Assembly (NCBI GenBank): GCA_021806045.1
Contig: JAJZDI010000017.1
Span: 1 to 64,000, forward strand
DNA: 64,000 nt
Direction: 5' to 3'
Source: Actinomycetes bacterium
GTDB lineage: Bacteria; Actinomycetota; Acidimicrobiia; Acidimicrobiales; RAAP-2
Part shown: in pieces, positions 28,285 to 36,409 of the stretch
How the letters are laid out: each line of letters opens with the position of its first letter
Numbering within the stretch: position 1 is the first letter of the stretch
Made by a program: the position numbers and the translations under genes
The notes under the pieces: generated by a model
Told to the model about the DNA's origin: nothing
The model's input: only the letters and a program-made list of their open reading frames with translations
Databases searched by the model: none

Positions 28285-29103
28285 TCAGTGGTAGGTCTCG
28301 CTGTCGTCGGGGAAGGTGCCGACCCGCACGTCGGCGACGTACCGGGCGAGGGCGGCGACGGCCTCGTCGCCCAGGTCGGCGTAGCGCCGGACGAACTTCG
28401 GCGGCGTGCGGTCCCCCAGCCCCAGGACGTCGTGGAAGACGAGCACCTGGCCGTCGCAGCCGGGACCGGCTCCGATGCCGATCACGGGAATGTCGACCGC
28501 CTCGGTCACCCGGGCGCCCAGCGGGCCGGGCACGCCCTCGACCACCAGGGCGAAGCACCCCGCAGCGGCGACCGCCTTGGCGTCGGCCACCAGCGCCTCG
28601 GCCGCACCGTGGGACTTCCCCTGGACGCGGAACCCGCCCATGACGTTCACCGACTGGGGCGTCAGCCCCAGGTGGCCCATGACGGGGATCTCGGCCGACA
28701 CCAGCGCCTCGATCATCGGCACCCGGACGCGGCCGCCCTCGAGCTTGACCGCCTGGGCCCCGGCACGCACCAGGCGGGCGGCGTTGCGCACGGTGTCGGC
28801 CACGTCGAGGTGGTAGCTCAGCCACGGCAGGTCGGCCACGATCAGCGCTCCCGGCCGTGCCCGGCCGACGGCGGCGGTGTGGTGGACCATGTCGTCCACC
28901 GTCACCTGCAGGGTGTCGTCGTAGCCGAGGACGTTGTTCGCCACCGAGTCGCCGACGAGGATCACGTCGACCCCGGCGGCGTCGGCGAAGCGGGCGCCGG
29001 GGGCGTCGTAGGCCGTGACCATCACGATCGGCTCGGCGCCAGCTCGCCGCTTCCGGACGGACAGCGACGGCACGGTCACCGGGGCGGTGCGGGGTTCGGG
29101 CAT
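28285..29103 (-). CDS. panB: 3-methyl-2-oxobutanoate hydroxymethyltransferase
   Basis: 272 aa. TIM-barrel enzyme that makes ketopantoate from alpha-ketoisovalerate and methylenetetrahydrofolate, first step to pantothenate and CoA. Signatures: VMVTAYDAPGARFADAAGVDVILVGDS, VKLEGG, VMGHLGLTPQSVNVMGGF, VVEGVP and IGIGAGPGCDGQVLV. ATG 29103 is preceded by AGGAGGACC. TACGAT on the minus strand (29196-29201) is a plausible -10. Confidence 0.96.
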   Translation of the reverse strand: MPEPRTAPVTVPSLSVRKRRAGAEPIVMVTAYDAPGARFADAAGVDVILVGDSVANNVLGYDDTLQVTVDDMVHHTAAVGRARPGALIVADLPWLSYHLDVADTVRNAARLVRAGAQAVKLEGGRVRVPMIEALVSAEIPVMGHLGLTPQSVNVMGGFRVQGKSHGAAEALVADAKAVAAAGCFALVVEGVPGPLGARVTEAVDIPVIGIGAGPGCDGQVLVFHDVLGLGDRTPPKFVRRYADLGDEAVAALARYVADVRVGTFPDDSETYH

Positions 29104-29358
29104 GGTGGGTCCTCCTGATCGACCGTCCAGCGCACGATGGCTGCCGGCGGTGCTGGCGGGCGTGACGCCCACGAGCAGGCGAGTGCTCCGGGACGATCGT
29201 AGCTGCAGGGGGCCGGCCGGGAAAGGGTGACCCGGGCCCGGCGCAGCGGGCGGGCAGCGGGTGACCGGCACCGGTGGCAGACTCGGGCCAGCGTGCCGGT
29301 CGTCCACACCTGGACACCCTGGGGGGTCCCGGCACACGAGCCGTCGAGGGGGGACGCC

Positions 29359-29892
29359 GTGGAGCTCCGAGGGATCAACCACCTGGCACTGGTGTGCAGC
29401 GACATGGCCCGCACCGTCGACTTCTACACGGGGGTCCTCGGCATGCCGCTGGTGAAGACCATCGAGCTGCCCGCCGGGCTGGGCCAGCACTTCTTCTTCG
29501 ACTGCGGCGGCGGTGACTGCCTGGCGTTCTTCTGGTTCCCCGACGCGCCGCCCCCGGCACCGGGCGTCGCCGCGCCCGCCGCCCGGCCCGACCGGGGGAG
29601 CCTGCTGAGCGCCATCGGGTCGATGAACCACGTCGCCTTCGGCGTCGATCCCGACCGGCTCGAGGAGTACCGGGAACGCCTCATCGCCGCCGGTGTCCCC
29701 TGCACCGAGGTGGCCAACCATGACGACAGCGAGATCGGGATCTCCGACGACGTCCACCCCGGGGTGTTCATCCGCTCCGTGTACTTCCAGGATCCCGACG
29801 GGATCCTGCTCGAGCTGGCCTGTTGGACCCGGCCCCTCGGGCCCGGCGACGTCCGCCACCAGCCGGCAGTCGCCACCGGCGCCCGGAGCTGA
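29359..29892 (+). CDS. VOC (glyoxalase/bleomycin-resistance fold) protein
   Basis: 177 aa. Two beta-alpha-beta-beta-beta modules: RGINHLALVCSDMARTVDFYTGVLGMPLVKTIEL and MNHVAFGVDPDRLEEYRERL ... VYFQDPDGILLELACW. His in NHLALV, His in NHVAFG and Glu in LLELAC fit metal ligands. GTG start after a G-rich ribosome binding site. First gene of a four-gene plus-strand cluster; activity unassigned. Confidence 0.85.
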   Translation: MELRGINHLALVCSDMARTVDFYTGVLGMPLVKTIELPAGLGQHFFFDCGGGDCLAFFWFPDAPPPAPGVAAPAARPDRGSLLSAIGSMNHVAFGVDPDRLEEYRERLIAAGVPCTEVANHDDSEIGISDDVHPGVFIRSVYFQDPDGILLELACWTRPLGPGDVRHQPAVATGARS

Positions 29893-29898
29893 TCCGGC

Positions 29899-30510
29899 GT
29901 GCCCCGACTGCGTCAGGTGCCGCGGGCCGAGGCCGCCTCGCCCGTGGTGGCCGGCGCCTACCAGTTCGTCTTCGGCGACCGCGACCCGGTGACCGAGCCC
30001 GGCACCGACACGGGGACGCGGGGCGACTGGTGGACCGTCTTCGCGCTGGTGCCCGACGTGCTCGAGCACGCCGTCGCCGGCTTCGCCCTCTACGGCAACC
30101 CCCGGCGGGTCCTTCCCGCCGTCCTGCGGGAGCTGGCCCAGGCCCGGGCGGGCTGGGCGGCCGGCAGCCGCTTCGTCTTCTCCCAGCACTGCAAGTCGCT
30201 CCGTGCCCTCGGCGTCGGCGACGAGGTCATCGACGCCCTCCCCGCCTGGGCGGCGGCCTCCGTGTTCGGGGACCGGGAACGCCTGGTCCTGGCCTACACG
30301 GACTGCCTGGTCCTCGACCGCGGCCGGGTGCCGGACGGCCTGTTCGACGCCCTCCGGGCCGAGCTGGGCGACGAGCAGGTGCTCGAGCTGACGTACATCA
30401 CCTCCCTCTACCTCCAGCACGCGGTCATCGCACGGGCGCTCCGCCTGGAGCTCGACGACCGCCCGGAACCGGTCACCGAGGCCGGCAGCTGGGACGAGGA
30501 ACCCGGATGA
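29899..30510 (+). CDS. Carboxymuconolactone decarboxylase/AhpD-like protein
   Basis: 203 aa, helical. The segment around RFVFSQHCKSLRALGVGDEVIDALPAW matches the CMD-fold motif (usually ExxxCxxC/HxxxxR), here with a single cysteine followed by KSLR, so peroxidase chemistry of AhpD type is unlikely. LVLAYTD and LTYITSLYLQHAVIARAL are family-like. GTG start 6 bp after the VOC gene; stop overlaps the next ATG. Confidence 0.75.
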   Translation: MPRLRQVPRAEAASPVVAGAYQFVFGDRDPVTEPGTDTGTRGDWWTVFALVPDVLEHAVAGFALYGNPRRVLPAVLRELAQARAGWAAGSRFVFSQHCKSLRALGVGDEVIDALPAWAAASVFGDRERLVLAYTDCLVLDRGRVPDGLFDALRAELGDEQVLELTYITSLYLQHAVIARALRLELDDRPEPVTEAGSWDEEPG

Positions 30511-31604
30511 CCGAGCCCGAGCCCCCGTTCGTGCGGGCGGCCGGGGACGTGACCCCCCGGTGGTGCTCCGAGGTCCTGTCCCGGTCGGGCGCGCTGGCGC
30601 CGGGCGCGGCGGTGACCGCCGTCGAGCCCGAGCCGATCGGCACCGGGCAGATGGCGGAGACGGCGCGCCTCCGGCTCGACGTCGACCCCCCGGGTGGCGG
30701 CCCCGCCTCCGTGGTGGCCAAGTTCGCCTCCGCCGACCCGACCAGCAGGTCGACGGGGGTGGCCACCAGCGCCTACCGGATCGAGGTGGGCATCTACCGC
30801 GAGGTGGCCGGCCGGCTGGCCGGGCGGGTCCCCCGCTGCCACTTCGCCGCCGGGGGGGAGGGCGAGGGGTGGTTCACCGTGGTGCTCGATGATGTGGCCG
30901 GCGCCAGCCAGGGCGAGCAGCTGGCCGGGTGCGACGAGTCCCGGGCGGCGGGCGCACTGGCCGAGCTGGCCGCCATCCACGCATCGACGTGGGAGGTGCC
31001 CGAGCTGGCCGCTCTGCCGTGGCTCGCCCGGTGGGGCGCCGACTCGGCCCGGTCCACTGCCGCGCTGGTGGTGCCCCTCTACCCCGGGTTCCTCGAGCGC
31101 TACGGGGACCGCCTGGCGCCGGAGCACCGCGATCTCGGGCAGCGCTTCGTGGACCGGCTCGAGGGCTGGCTCGCAGGGCGCACCGGGGGCCACGCCGTGA
31201 CCCACGGCGACTTCCGCCTCGACAACCTGTTGTTCGAGGGGGACGACCCGCGGCCGTGGGTGGTCGACTGGCAGACCGCCCTGTGGGCACCGGCGGTGGG
31301 CGATCTCGCCTACTTCATCGGCGGCAGCCTGACCACCGAGGTGCGGCGGCGGTCCGAGGCCACCCTCATCGAGGGGTACCGGCGCGGGCTGGAGGCGCGG
31401 GGCGTCGCCGGCGGCGGGGGGGCCGGCTTCGACGACGACTACCGACTGGCGGCGTTCGGCGGCGTCTTCATGGCCATCGGCGCGTCGATGCTCGTCAAGC
31501 GGACCGAACGGGGAGACACCATGTTCACCACCAACTTCAGCCGGCACGCCCAGCACGTGCTCGATCTCGACGCCGAGGGCGCGCTGGCGGTGACGGCCCG
31601 ATGA
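30507..31604 (+). CDS. Phosphotransferase-like protein (APH/ecdysteroid kinase-like fold)
   Basis: 365 aa. N-lobe with GTGQMAETARLRLDV and a lysine in SVVAKF; catalytic loop VTHGDFRLDNLLF (HGDxxxxN) and metal-binding WVVDWQ. These are the signatures of the aminoglycoside phosphotransferase fold, shared by kinases of many small molecules. Start overlaps the preceding stop (ATGA), and its own stop overlaps the next start. In context it more likely acts on a lipid or steroid-like compound than on an antibiotic, but this is inference. Confidence 0.8.
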   Translation: MTEPEPPFVRAAGDVTPRWCSEVLSRSGALAPGAAVTAVEPEPIGTGQMAETARLRLDVDPPGGGPASVVAKFASADPTSRSTGVATSAYRIEVGIYREVAGRLAGRVPRCHFAAGGEGEGWFTVVLDDVAGASQGEQLAGCDESRAAGALAELAAIHASTWEVPELAALPWLARWGADSARSTAALVVPLYPGFLERYGDRLAPEHRDLGQRFVDRLEGWLAGRTGGHAVTHGDFRLDNLLFEGDDPRPWVVDWQTALWAPAVGDLAYFIGGSLTTEVRRRSEATLIEGYRRGLEARGVAGGGGAGFDDDYRLAAFGGVFMAIGASMLVKRTERGDTMFTTNFSRHAQHVLDLDAEGALAVTAR

Positions 31605-32536
31605 CCGCCCTGCCGCCGTGGGCGGTGGACGGCGCGGATGAGGGCCCCCACCCGCCCGGGCCCGAACCGTTGTGGAACGAGTCGTGGTACCTCGACCTGG
31701 TGGCGGACGAGGACGGCGTCGGCGCGTACGTCCGCATCGGGCGCTACCCGAACCTGGGGGTGACGTGGTGGACGACTGCCCTGACCCTGCCGGGGCGCCC
31801 GCCGCTCCGCTCGGTGGGCACCGACCTGCCCCTGGCCGATCCGCCAGCGGCAGCCGTGTCGGGCGAGGGGGTCGACGTGACCTGCACGATGCTCGATCCG
31901 CTGACCGCGGTGCGCGTGTCGGGCACCTGCACCGGACACGAGCTGGCCGACGTGGAGCAGGTGGTGGACGCACCCGGGGCCGGCGTGCCCATCTCGCTCG
32001 ACCTCACCTGGCGGACCGACGGCGCGCCCTACGCCTACGGCGTCACCACCCGCTACGAGATCCCCTGCCTGGTGGAGGGGACGATCACCGTCGACGGCAC
32101 ACCGATCGGCGTCACCGGGCACGGCCAGCGGGACCACTCCTGGGGCGTGCGTGACTGGTGGGCGTTCGGCTGGTGCTGGACGGCGGGCCGGCTGGACGAC
32201 GGGACCCGGGTCCACGCCGCCGACATCCGCGTGGGCGGTCACCCGCTGGCGTTCGGCTACGTGCAGCACCCGGGTGGGGACGTGGTACCCGTCACCACCC
32301 TGGACGTGGTGGACGTGCCCGGGACGGGCCGGTTCCCGGCAGGCGTGACGGCGGCCATCGGGCCGGACGGGCCGGAGGTGACGATCACAGCCACCGCGTA
32401 CGGACCCCTGGTCCTCGACGCCCCGGACGGCCGGCGGAGCTGGTTCCCCCGGGCGCTGGCACGCTTCGAGGCGTCCGACGGACGCCAGGGATCAGGGTGG
32501 ATCGAGTGGAACCTGCCCGAGCCGGGAGCCGGGTGA
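31601..32536 (+). CDS. Lipocalin-like (CrtC/DUF7064-type) protein
   Basis: 311 aa, rich in beta strands and tryptophan. WNESWYLDLVADEDGVGAYVRIGRYPN near the N-terminus and VTGHGQRDHSWGVRDWWAFGWCWTAGRLDDG in the middle resemble the repeated lipocalin-like domains of hydroxyneurosporene-synthase-type proteins often found next to APH-like genes. Function unknown. Translationally coupled to the phosphotransferase-like gene. Confidence 0.65.
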   Translation: MTALPPWAVDGADEGPHPPGPEPLWNESWYLDLVADEDGVGAYVRIGRYPNLGVTWWTTALTLPGRPPLRSVGTDLPLADPPAAAVSGEGVDVTCTMLDPLTAVRVSGTCTGHELADVEQVVDAPGAGVPISLDLTWRTDGAPYAYGVTTRYEIPCLVEGTITVDGTPIGVTGHGQRDHSWGVRDWWAFGWCWTAGRLDDGTRVHAADIRVGGHPLAFGYVQHPGGDVVPVTTLDVVDVPGTGRFPAGVTAAIGPDGPEVTITATAYGPLVLDAPDGRRSWFPRALARFEASDGRQGSGWIEWNLPEPGAG

Positions 32537-32562
32537 GCGCTCGTCGGTGACGAGCGGCCCGG

Positions 32563-33006
32563 TCAGCGGGCCGTGGGCCGGCCGGCAGCCCGGGCGGGCG
32601 GCCCGGGAAGCGTGGCACCGGAGGGGTCCATGCGCACCAGGTGGTTCCAGGCACAGTCGGGACACACCTCGACGACGTAGACGACGACCGGGTCCTTGCG
32701 GCGGCGGAGCCGTTCGAGCTCCCGCGGCGAGGTCACGCACCGGCCATTGGCGGGCAGCCGTGCACCGAACACGAAGGTGACCTCGACCAGGTCGCCCTCG
32801 TCGCAGATGGGGCACGTCTCGCCCGAGGGCGTACCGACGTGGCGTGCGGCCCGCACCAGCTCCGGATGGGCGTCGCACACGTCCAACCTCGACAGCCGGC
32901 CCCGCCGGAACTCGGCCACGACCGCGTTGCGGGCCAGCCGGTACTCGACCCGCCCACCGACCGGCGAGGTCATGACCCCCTGGCCGGCTACCGGACGCAT
33001 CCCCAT
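32563..33006 (-). CDS. DUF5318-type cysteine-motif protein
   Basis: 147 aa. EYRLARNAVVAEFRRGRLSRLDVCDAHPELVRAARHVG leads to two CxxC pairs, CPICDEGD and CPDCAWNH, which could hold one metal. I recognise the pattern of an actinobacterial family of unknown function. ATG 33006 follows a minus-strand TACCCT (33015-33020) by 8 nt. Divergent from padR. Confidence 0.7.
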   Translation of the reverse strand: MGMRPVAGQGVMTSPVGGRVEYRLARNAVVAEFRRGRLSRLDVCDAHPELVRAARHVGTPSGETCPICDEGDLVEVTFVFGARLPANGRCVTSPRELERLRRRKDPVVVYVVEVCPDCAWNHLVRMDPSGATLPGPPARAAGRPTAR

Positions 33007-33102
33007 GGTCAACGAGGGTAGTGCCCGGTGGGCTCCGCCGGTCGCCCCCTCGGCCCGGCGTCGCCCCCCGAAACCGCCCGGAGAGCACCCGCGTCACATA
33101 AC

Positions 33103-33132
33103 TTGTTGCTCGATATATCGATGAGATATATC
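33103..33132 (+). promoter_or_regulatory. padR-ino1 promoter with paired GATATATC motifs
   Basis: Self-complementary GATATATC occurs at 33112-33119 and 33125-33132, 13 bp apart. They overlap a possible promoter (TTGTTG 33103-33108, TATATC 33127-33132). A PadR-family repressor encoded directly downstream is the obvious candidate ligand. ATG 33142 comes 9 nt after the hexamer. Confidence 0.6.
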
Positions 33133-33141
33133 ATCATCACA

Positions 33142-33819
33142 ATGAACGGGTTGGACCTGGCCATCCTCGGCCTCCTCCACGAGCAGGAGCTCCACGGTTA
33201 CGAGATCCGCCGCCGCCTGCGCGACGACCTCGGCCTGTTCGCCAACATCTCGTTCGGCTCGCTCTACCCGGCCCTGTCCCGCCTGGAGCGCGCCGGCCTG
33301 GTCGTCACCACGATCGACGAGGGACGCGCCGGGCGGGCGCCCATCCCCCTCACCGGCTCCCTGGGCGGGGAACGTGCCGTCCTGCGGGCCCGGCGCGCCG
33401 GTGTCGGCCGGGCGCCGTCGTCCCGCCGCTCACGGAAGGTGTACCGGATCACCGAGAGCGGCCGGGACCAATTCACCAGGATGCTCGAGGACGGGGCGGC
33501 CGCCTCGACCGACGACGACCGGGGCTTCGGTCTCCGGCTCGCCTTCGCCCGCCATCTCTCCCCCCGTGCTCGCCTCCGCCTGCTCGAGGGGCGCCGCGCC
33601 CACCTGGCCGAGCGGCTCGCCGCCGAGACGGCGCGGGCCGGCGGCGGCGGCCTCGACCCCTACACCCGCTCGCTGGCCCAGCACGCCTCGGAGGCGACCG
33701 AGCGCGACATCACCTGGCTGGACCACCTGATCGAGTCGGAACGGCTCGGCCTCGACGACTCCACGTCCTCGCACGTACCAGCGCCTGACCCGGCGACAAC
33801 GAAGGGAAGCAACCCATGA
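33142..33819 (+). CDS. PadR-family transcriptional regulator
   Basis: 225 aa. Winged helix: [54 protein letters not shown]. The wing, normally a short loop before the KVYRITESG strand, carries an Arg/Gly-rich insertion of about 35 residues. A C-terminal helical dimerisation part follows. Its stop overlaps the ino1 start (ATGA); the same padR-ino1 pairing occurs in mycobacteria (Rv0047c-Rv0046c). ATG 33142 chosen over 33121, which lies inside the promoter. Confidence 0.88.
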   Translation: MNGLDLAILGLLHEQELHGYEIRRRLRDDLGLFANISFGSLYPALSRLERAGLVVTTIDEGRAGRAPIPLTGSLGGERAVLRARRAGVGRAPSSRRSRKVYRITESGRDQFTRMLEDGAAASTDDDRGFGLRLAFARHLSPRARLRLLEGRRAHLAERLAAETARAGGGGLDPYTRSLAQHASEATERDITWLDHLIESERLGLDDSTSSHVPAPDPATTKGSNP

Positions 33820-34913
33820 GCAAGATCCGAGTGGCCATCGCCGGCGTGGGCAACTGCGCCAGCTCCCTGATCCAGGGGGTGGAGTACTACCGCGACGCGG
33901 ATCCGAGCGAGACGGTCCCCGGCCTGATGCACGTGGTGCTCGGCGGGTACCACGTCGCCGACCTCGACTTCGTCGCCGCCTTCGACGCCGACGCCACCAA
34001 GGTCGGCACCGACCTGGGCAAGGCCGCCTTCGCCGGCCAGAACAACACCATCCGGTTCGCCTCGGTCGGCGATCTCGGCGTCACCGTCCAGCGCGGTCCC
34101 ACGCTCGACGGCTTCGGCACCTACTACCGGCAGATCGTCGAGGAGTCCCCGGCCGAGCCGGTCGACGTCGCCGCCGCCCTGCGCGACGCGAAGGCCGACG
34201 TGCTCGTGAGCTACCTCCCCGTCGGTTCGGAGGAGGCCCAGCGTCACTACGCGGCGGCCGCGCTCGAGGCGGGTGTCGCCTTCGTCAACGCCATCCCGGT
34301 GTTCATCGCATCGGACCCTGAATGGGCCCGACGCTTCGCGGAGGCGGGCGTGCCGATCGTCGGCGACGACATCAAGAGCCAGGTCGGCTCCACCATCGTC
34401 CACCGGATCCTGACCCGCCTGTTCGAGGACCGGGGCCTGGCACTCGACCACACGTACCAGTTGAACGTGGGCGGCAACATGGACTTCAAGAACATGCTCG
34501 AGCGGGAGAGGCTGGAGTCGAAGAAGGTCTCGAAGACGCAAGCCGTCACCAGCCAGATCGAGCACGCCACGCTGGCCGACGACGACGTCCACATCGGCCC
34601 CTCGGACCACGTGCCGTGGCTGGCCGACCGGAAGTGGGCGTACATCCGGATGGAGGGCCGCAACTTCGGCGACGTCCCCCTCAACCTGGAGCTCAAGCTC
34701 GAGGTGTGGGACTCGCCCAACTCGGCCGGTGTCATCATCGACGCCGTCCGGTGCGCCAAGCTGGCCCTCGACCGGGGGATCGGCGGCCCCCTCCTCGGCC
34801 CGAGCGCCTACTTCATGAAGTCCCCGCCGGTCCAGTACCACGACGACGTCGCCCACGAGATGGTCGAGGCGTTCGCGGCGGGCGATCCCGGCCCAACCTG
34901 GCCCGAGAGCTGA
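33816..34913 (+). CDS. ino1: Inositol-3-phosphate synthase
   Basis: 365 aa. NAD-dependent cyclisation of glucose 6-phosphate, feeding phosphatidylinositol and mycothiol-type thiols. Signatures: [57 protein letters not shown] and [13 protein letters not shown]. Actinobacterial short form. Coupled to padR. Confidence 0.96.
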   Translation: MSKIRVAIAGVGNCASSLIQGVEYYRDADPSETVPGLMHVVLGGYHVADLDFVAAFDADATKVGTDLGKAAFAGQNNTIRFASVGDLGVTVQRGPTLDGFGTYYRQIVEESPAEPVDVAAALRDAKADVLVSYLPVGSEEAQRHYAAAALEAGVAFVNAIPVFIASDPEWARRFAEAGVPIVGDDIKSQVGSTIVHRILTRLFEDRGLALDHTYQLNVGGNMDFKNMLERERLESKKVSKTQAVTSQIEHATLADDDVHIGPSDHVPWLADRKWAYIRMEGRNFGDVPLNLELKLEVWDSPNSAGVIIDAVRCAKLALDRGIGGPLLGPSAYFMKSPPVQYHDDVAHEMVEAFAAGDPGPTWPES

Positions 34914-34964
34914 CGGGCCGGGGTCCGGCTCCCGGTCGGGCGGCCGCTGCCGTCCCGGCCGGCC

Positions 34965-36368
34965 TCACTGGCCCGTCGTGCCCGCCGGCCCCGACTGGTC
35001 GGCCCACCATGCCTCGAGGCGGCGGCGCGCCCCGTCGGCGCCGAGCGGACCCTCCTCCAGGCGCAGCTCGAGCAGGAAGGCCAGGGCCCGCCCCACGTCG
35101 CGCCCGGGGGGCAGCCCGAGGATCCCCATGACCTCGGTGCCGTCCAGGTCGGGCCGTATGGCGTCGAGCTCCTCCTTGGTGCGCAGTTCGGCGATCCTCG
35201 CCTCCAGCTCGTCCATCCGCCGGGACAGGGCCCGGGCCTTGGCTGCGTTGCGCGTGGTGCAGTCGCAGCGGGTCAGCTCGTTCAACCGGTCGAGCAGCGG
35301 TCCCGCGTCGCGCACGTAGCGGCGTACCGCCCGATCGGTCCACCCCAGCCGGTAGGTGTGGAAGCGGAGGTGCAGGTTGACCAGTTCGGTGACGACCTCC
35401 ACGTCGTTGTTGGGGTAGCGGAGGGCGGTCATGCGCTCCCGGGTCATGCGGGCGCCGACCACCTCGTGGTGATGGAAGGACACGCCACCGCCCTCGAACG
35501 ACCTGGTCTTCGGCTTGCCCACGTCATGGAAGAGCGCGGCCAGGCGCAGGAGCCGGTCGGGGCTCGTCTTGTCCACCACGGCCAGGGTGTGGGCCAGGAC
35601 GTCCTTGTGGCGGTGGATCGGGTCCTGTTCGAGAGCGAGGGCCGGAAGCTCGGGGAGGAACTCGTCGGCCAGACCGGTCCGGACCACGAACCACAGGGCC
35701 ACCGACGGCCGCTCCACCATGAGGATCTTGTCGAGCTCGTCCCGGATCCGTTCGGGCGAGACGATGGCCAACCGGTGGTGGCCCGACACCACCGCCGCCA
35801 TCAGGTCCGCGTCGGGCTCGAGCTCCAGACGGGCGATGAAGCGCGCGGCGCGCAGCATGCGCAGGGGGTCGTCGCCGAAGGACTCCACCGGGTCGAGCGG
35901 TGTGCGCAGCCGCCGGGCGGCCAGGTCGGACAGGCCACCGAACGGATCGATCAGCTCCAGGTCGGGCAGGCGGAGCGCCATGGCGTTGACGGTGAAGTCC
36001 CGCCTGGACAGGTCGTCCTCCACCCGGTCACCGAAGCGCACGTCGGGCTTGCGCGAGTCGGGCACGTAGGCCTCGGCCCGGTGGGTGGTGATCTCGAGGC
36101 GGCGACCGCCGTGCAGGCAGCCGATGGTGCCGAAGCGCTTGCCCTGGGTCCAGACCGCCTCCGCCCAGCCGGACACGACCGCCTCGATCTCGTCGGGCCG
36201 GGCGTCGGTGGTGAAGTCGAGGTCGTGGTCCTCGTGCCCGGCCGTGGCGCCGACGATGGCGTCACGCACCGAACCCCCGACGAGGTAGAGGGTATGGCCG
36301 GCGTCCGCGAAGCGCGTGGCCAGCTCGGTGGACGCATCCACCAGGGACTGCATTCGCGCGGGCAGCAC
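34965..36368 (-). CDS. cca: CCA tRNA nucleotidyltransferase (PcnA/Cca)
   Basis: 467 aa. Nucleotidyltransferase head LYLVGGSVRDAIVG with the metal aspartates in DHDLDFTTDA, then RRDFTVNAMAL and DPLRMLRAARFIARLELEPD, and a C-terminal HD-type domain (ALFHDVGKPKT, HHHEVVGA). Adds or repairs the 3' CCA of tRNA. GTG 36368 (VLPARMQSL) is 7 nt after a TACCCT hexamer (36376-36381, minus); ATG 36353 is the alternative. Divergent from the DUF6049 gene, as in mycobacteria. Confidence 0.95.
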   Translation of the reverse strand: MLPARMQSLVDASTELATRFADAGHTLYLVGGSVRDAIVGATAGHEDHDLDFTTDARPDEIEAVVSGWAEAVWTQGKRFGTIGCLHGGRRLEITTHRAEAYVPDSRKPDVRFGDRVEDDLSRRDFTVNAMALRLPDLELIDPFGGLSDLAARRLRTPLDPVESFGDDPLRMLRAARFIARLELEPDADLMAAVVSGHHRLAIVSPERIRDELDKILMVERPSVALWFVVRTGLADEFLPELPALALEQDPIHRHKDVLAHTLAVVDKTSPDRLLRLAALFHDVGKPKTRSFEGGGVSFHHHEVVGARMTRERMTALRYPNNDVEVVTELVNLHLRFHTYRLGWTDRAVRRYVRDAGPLLDRLNELTRCDCTTRNAAKARALSRRMDELEARIAELRTKEELDAIRPDLDGTEVMGILGLPPGRDVGRALAFLLELRLEEGPLGADGARRRLEAWWADQSGPAGTTGQ

Positions 36369-36409
36369 GCCGCTGAGGGTAGTGCGCCTGACGTAGGCTG
36401 CCCGTCGAG

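Noticed and set aside
30507-31604. Aminoglycoside resistance gene
   Set aside because: Only the general APH fold motifs are present; the cluster context points to metabolism and the fold is shared by many kinases.
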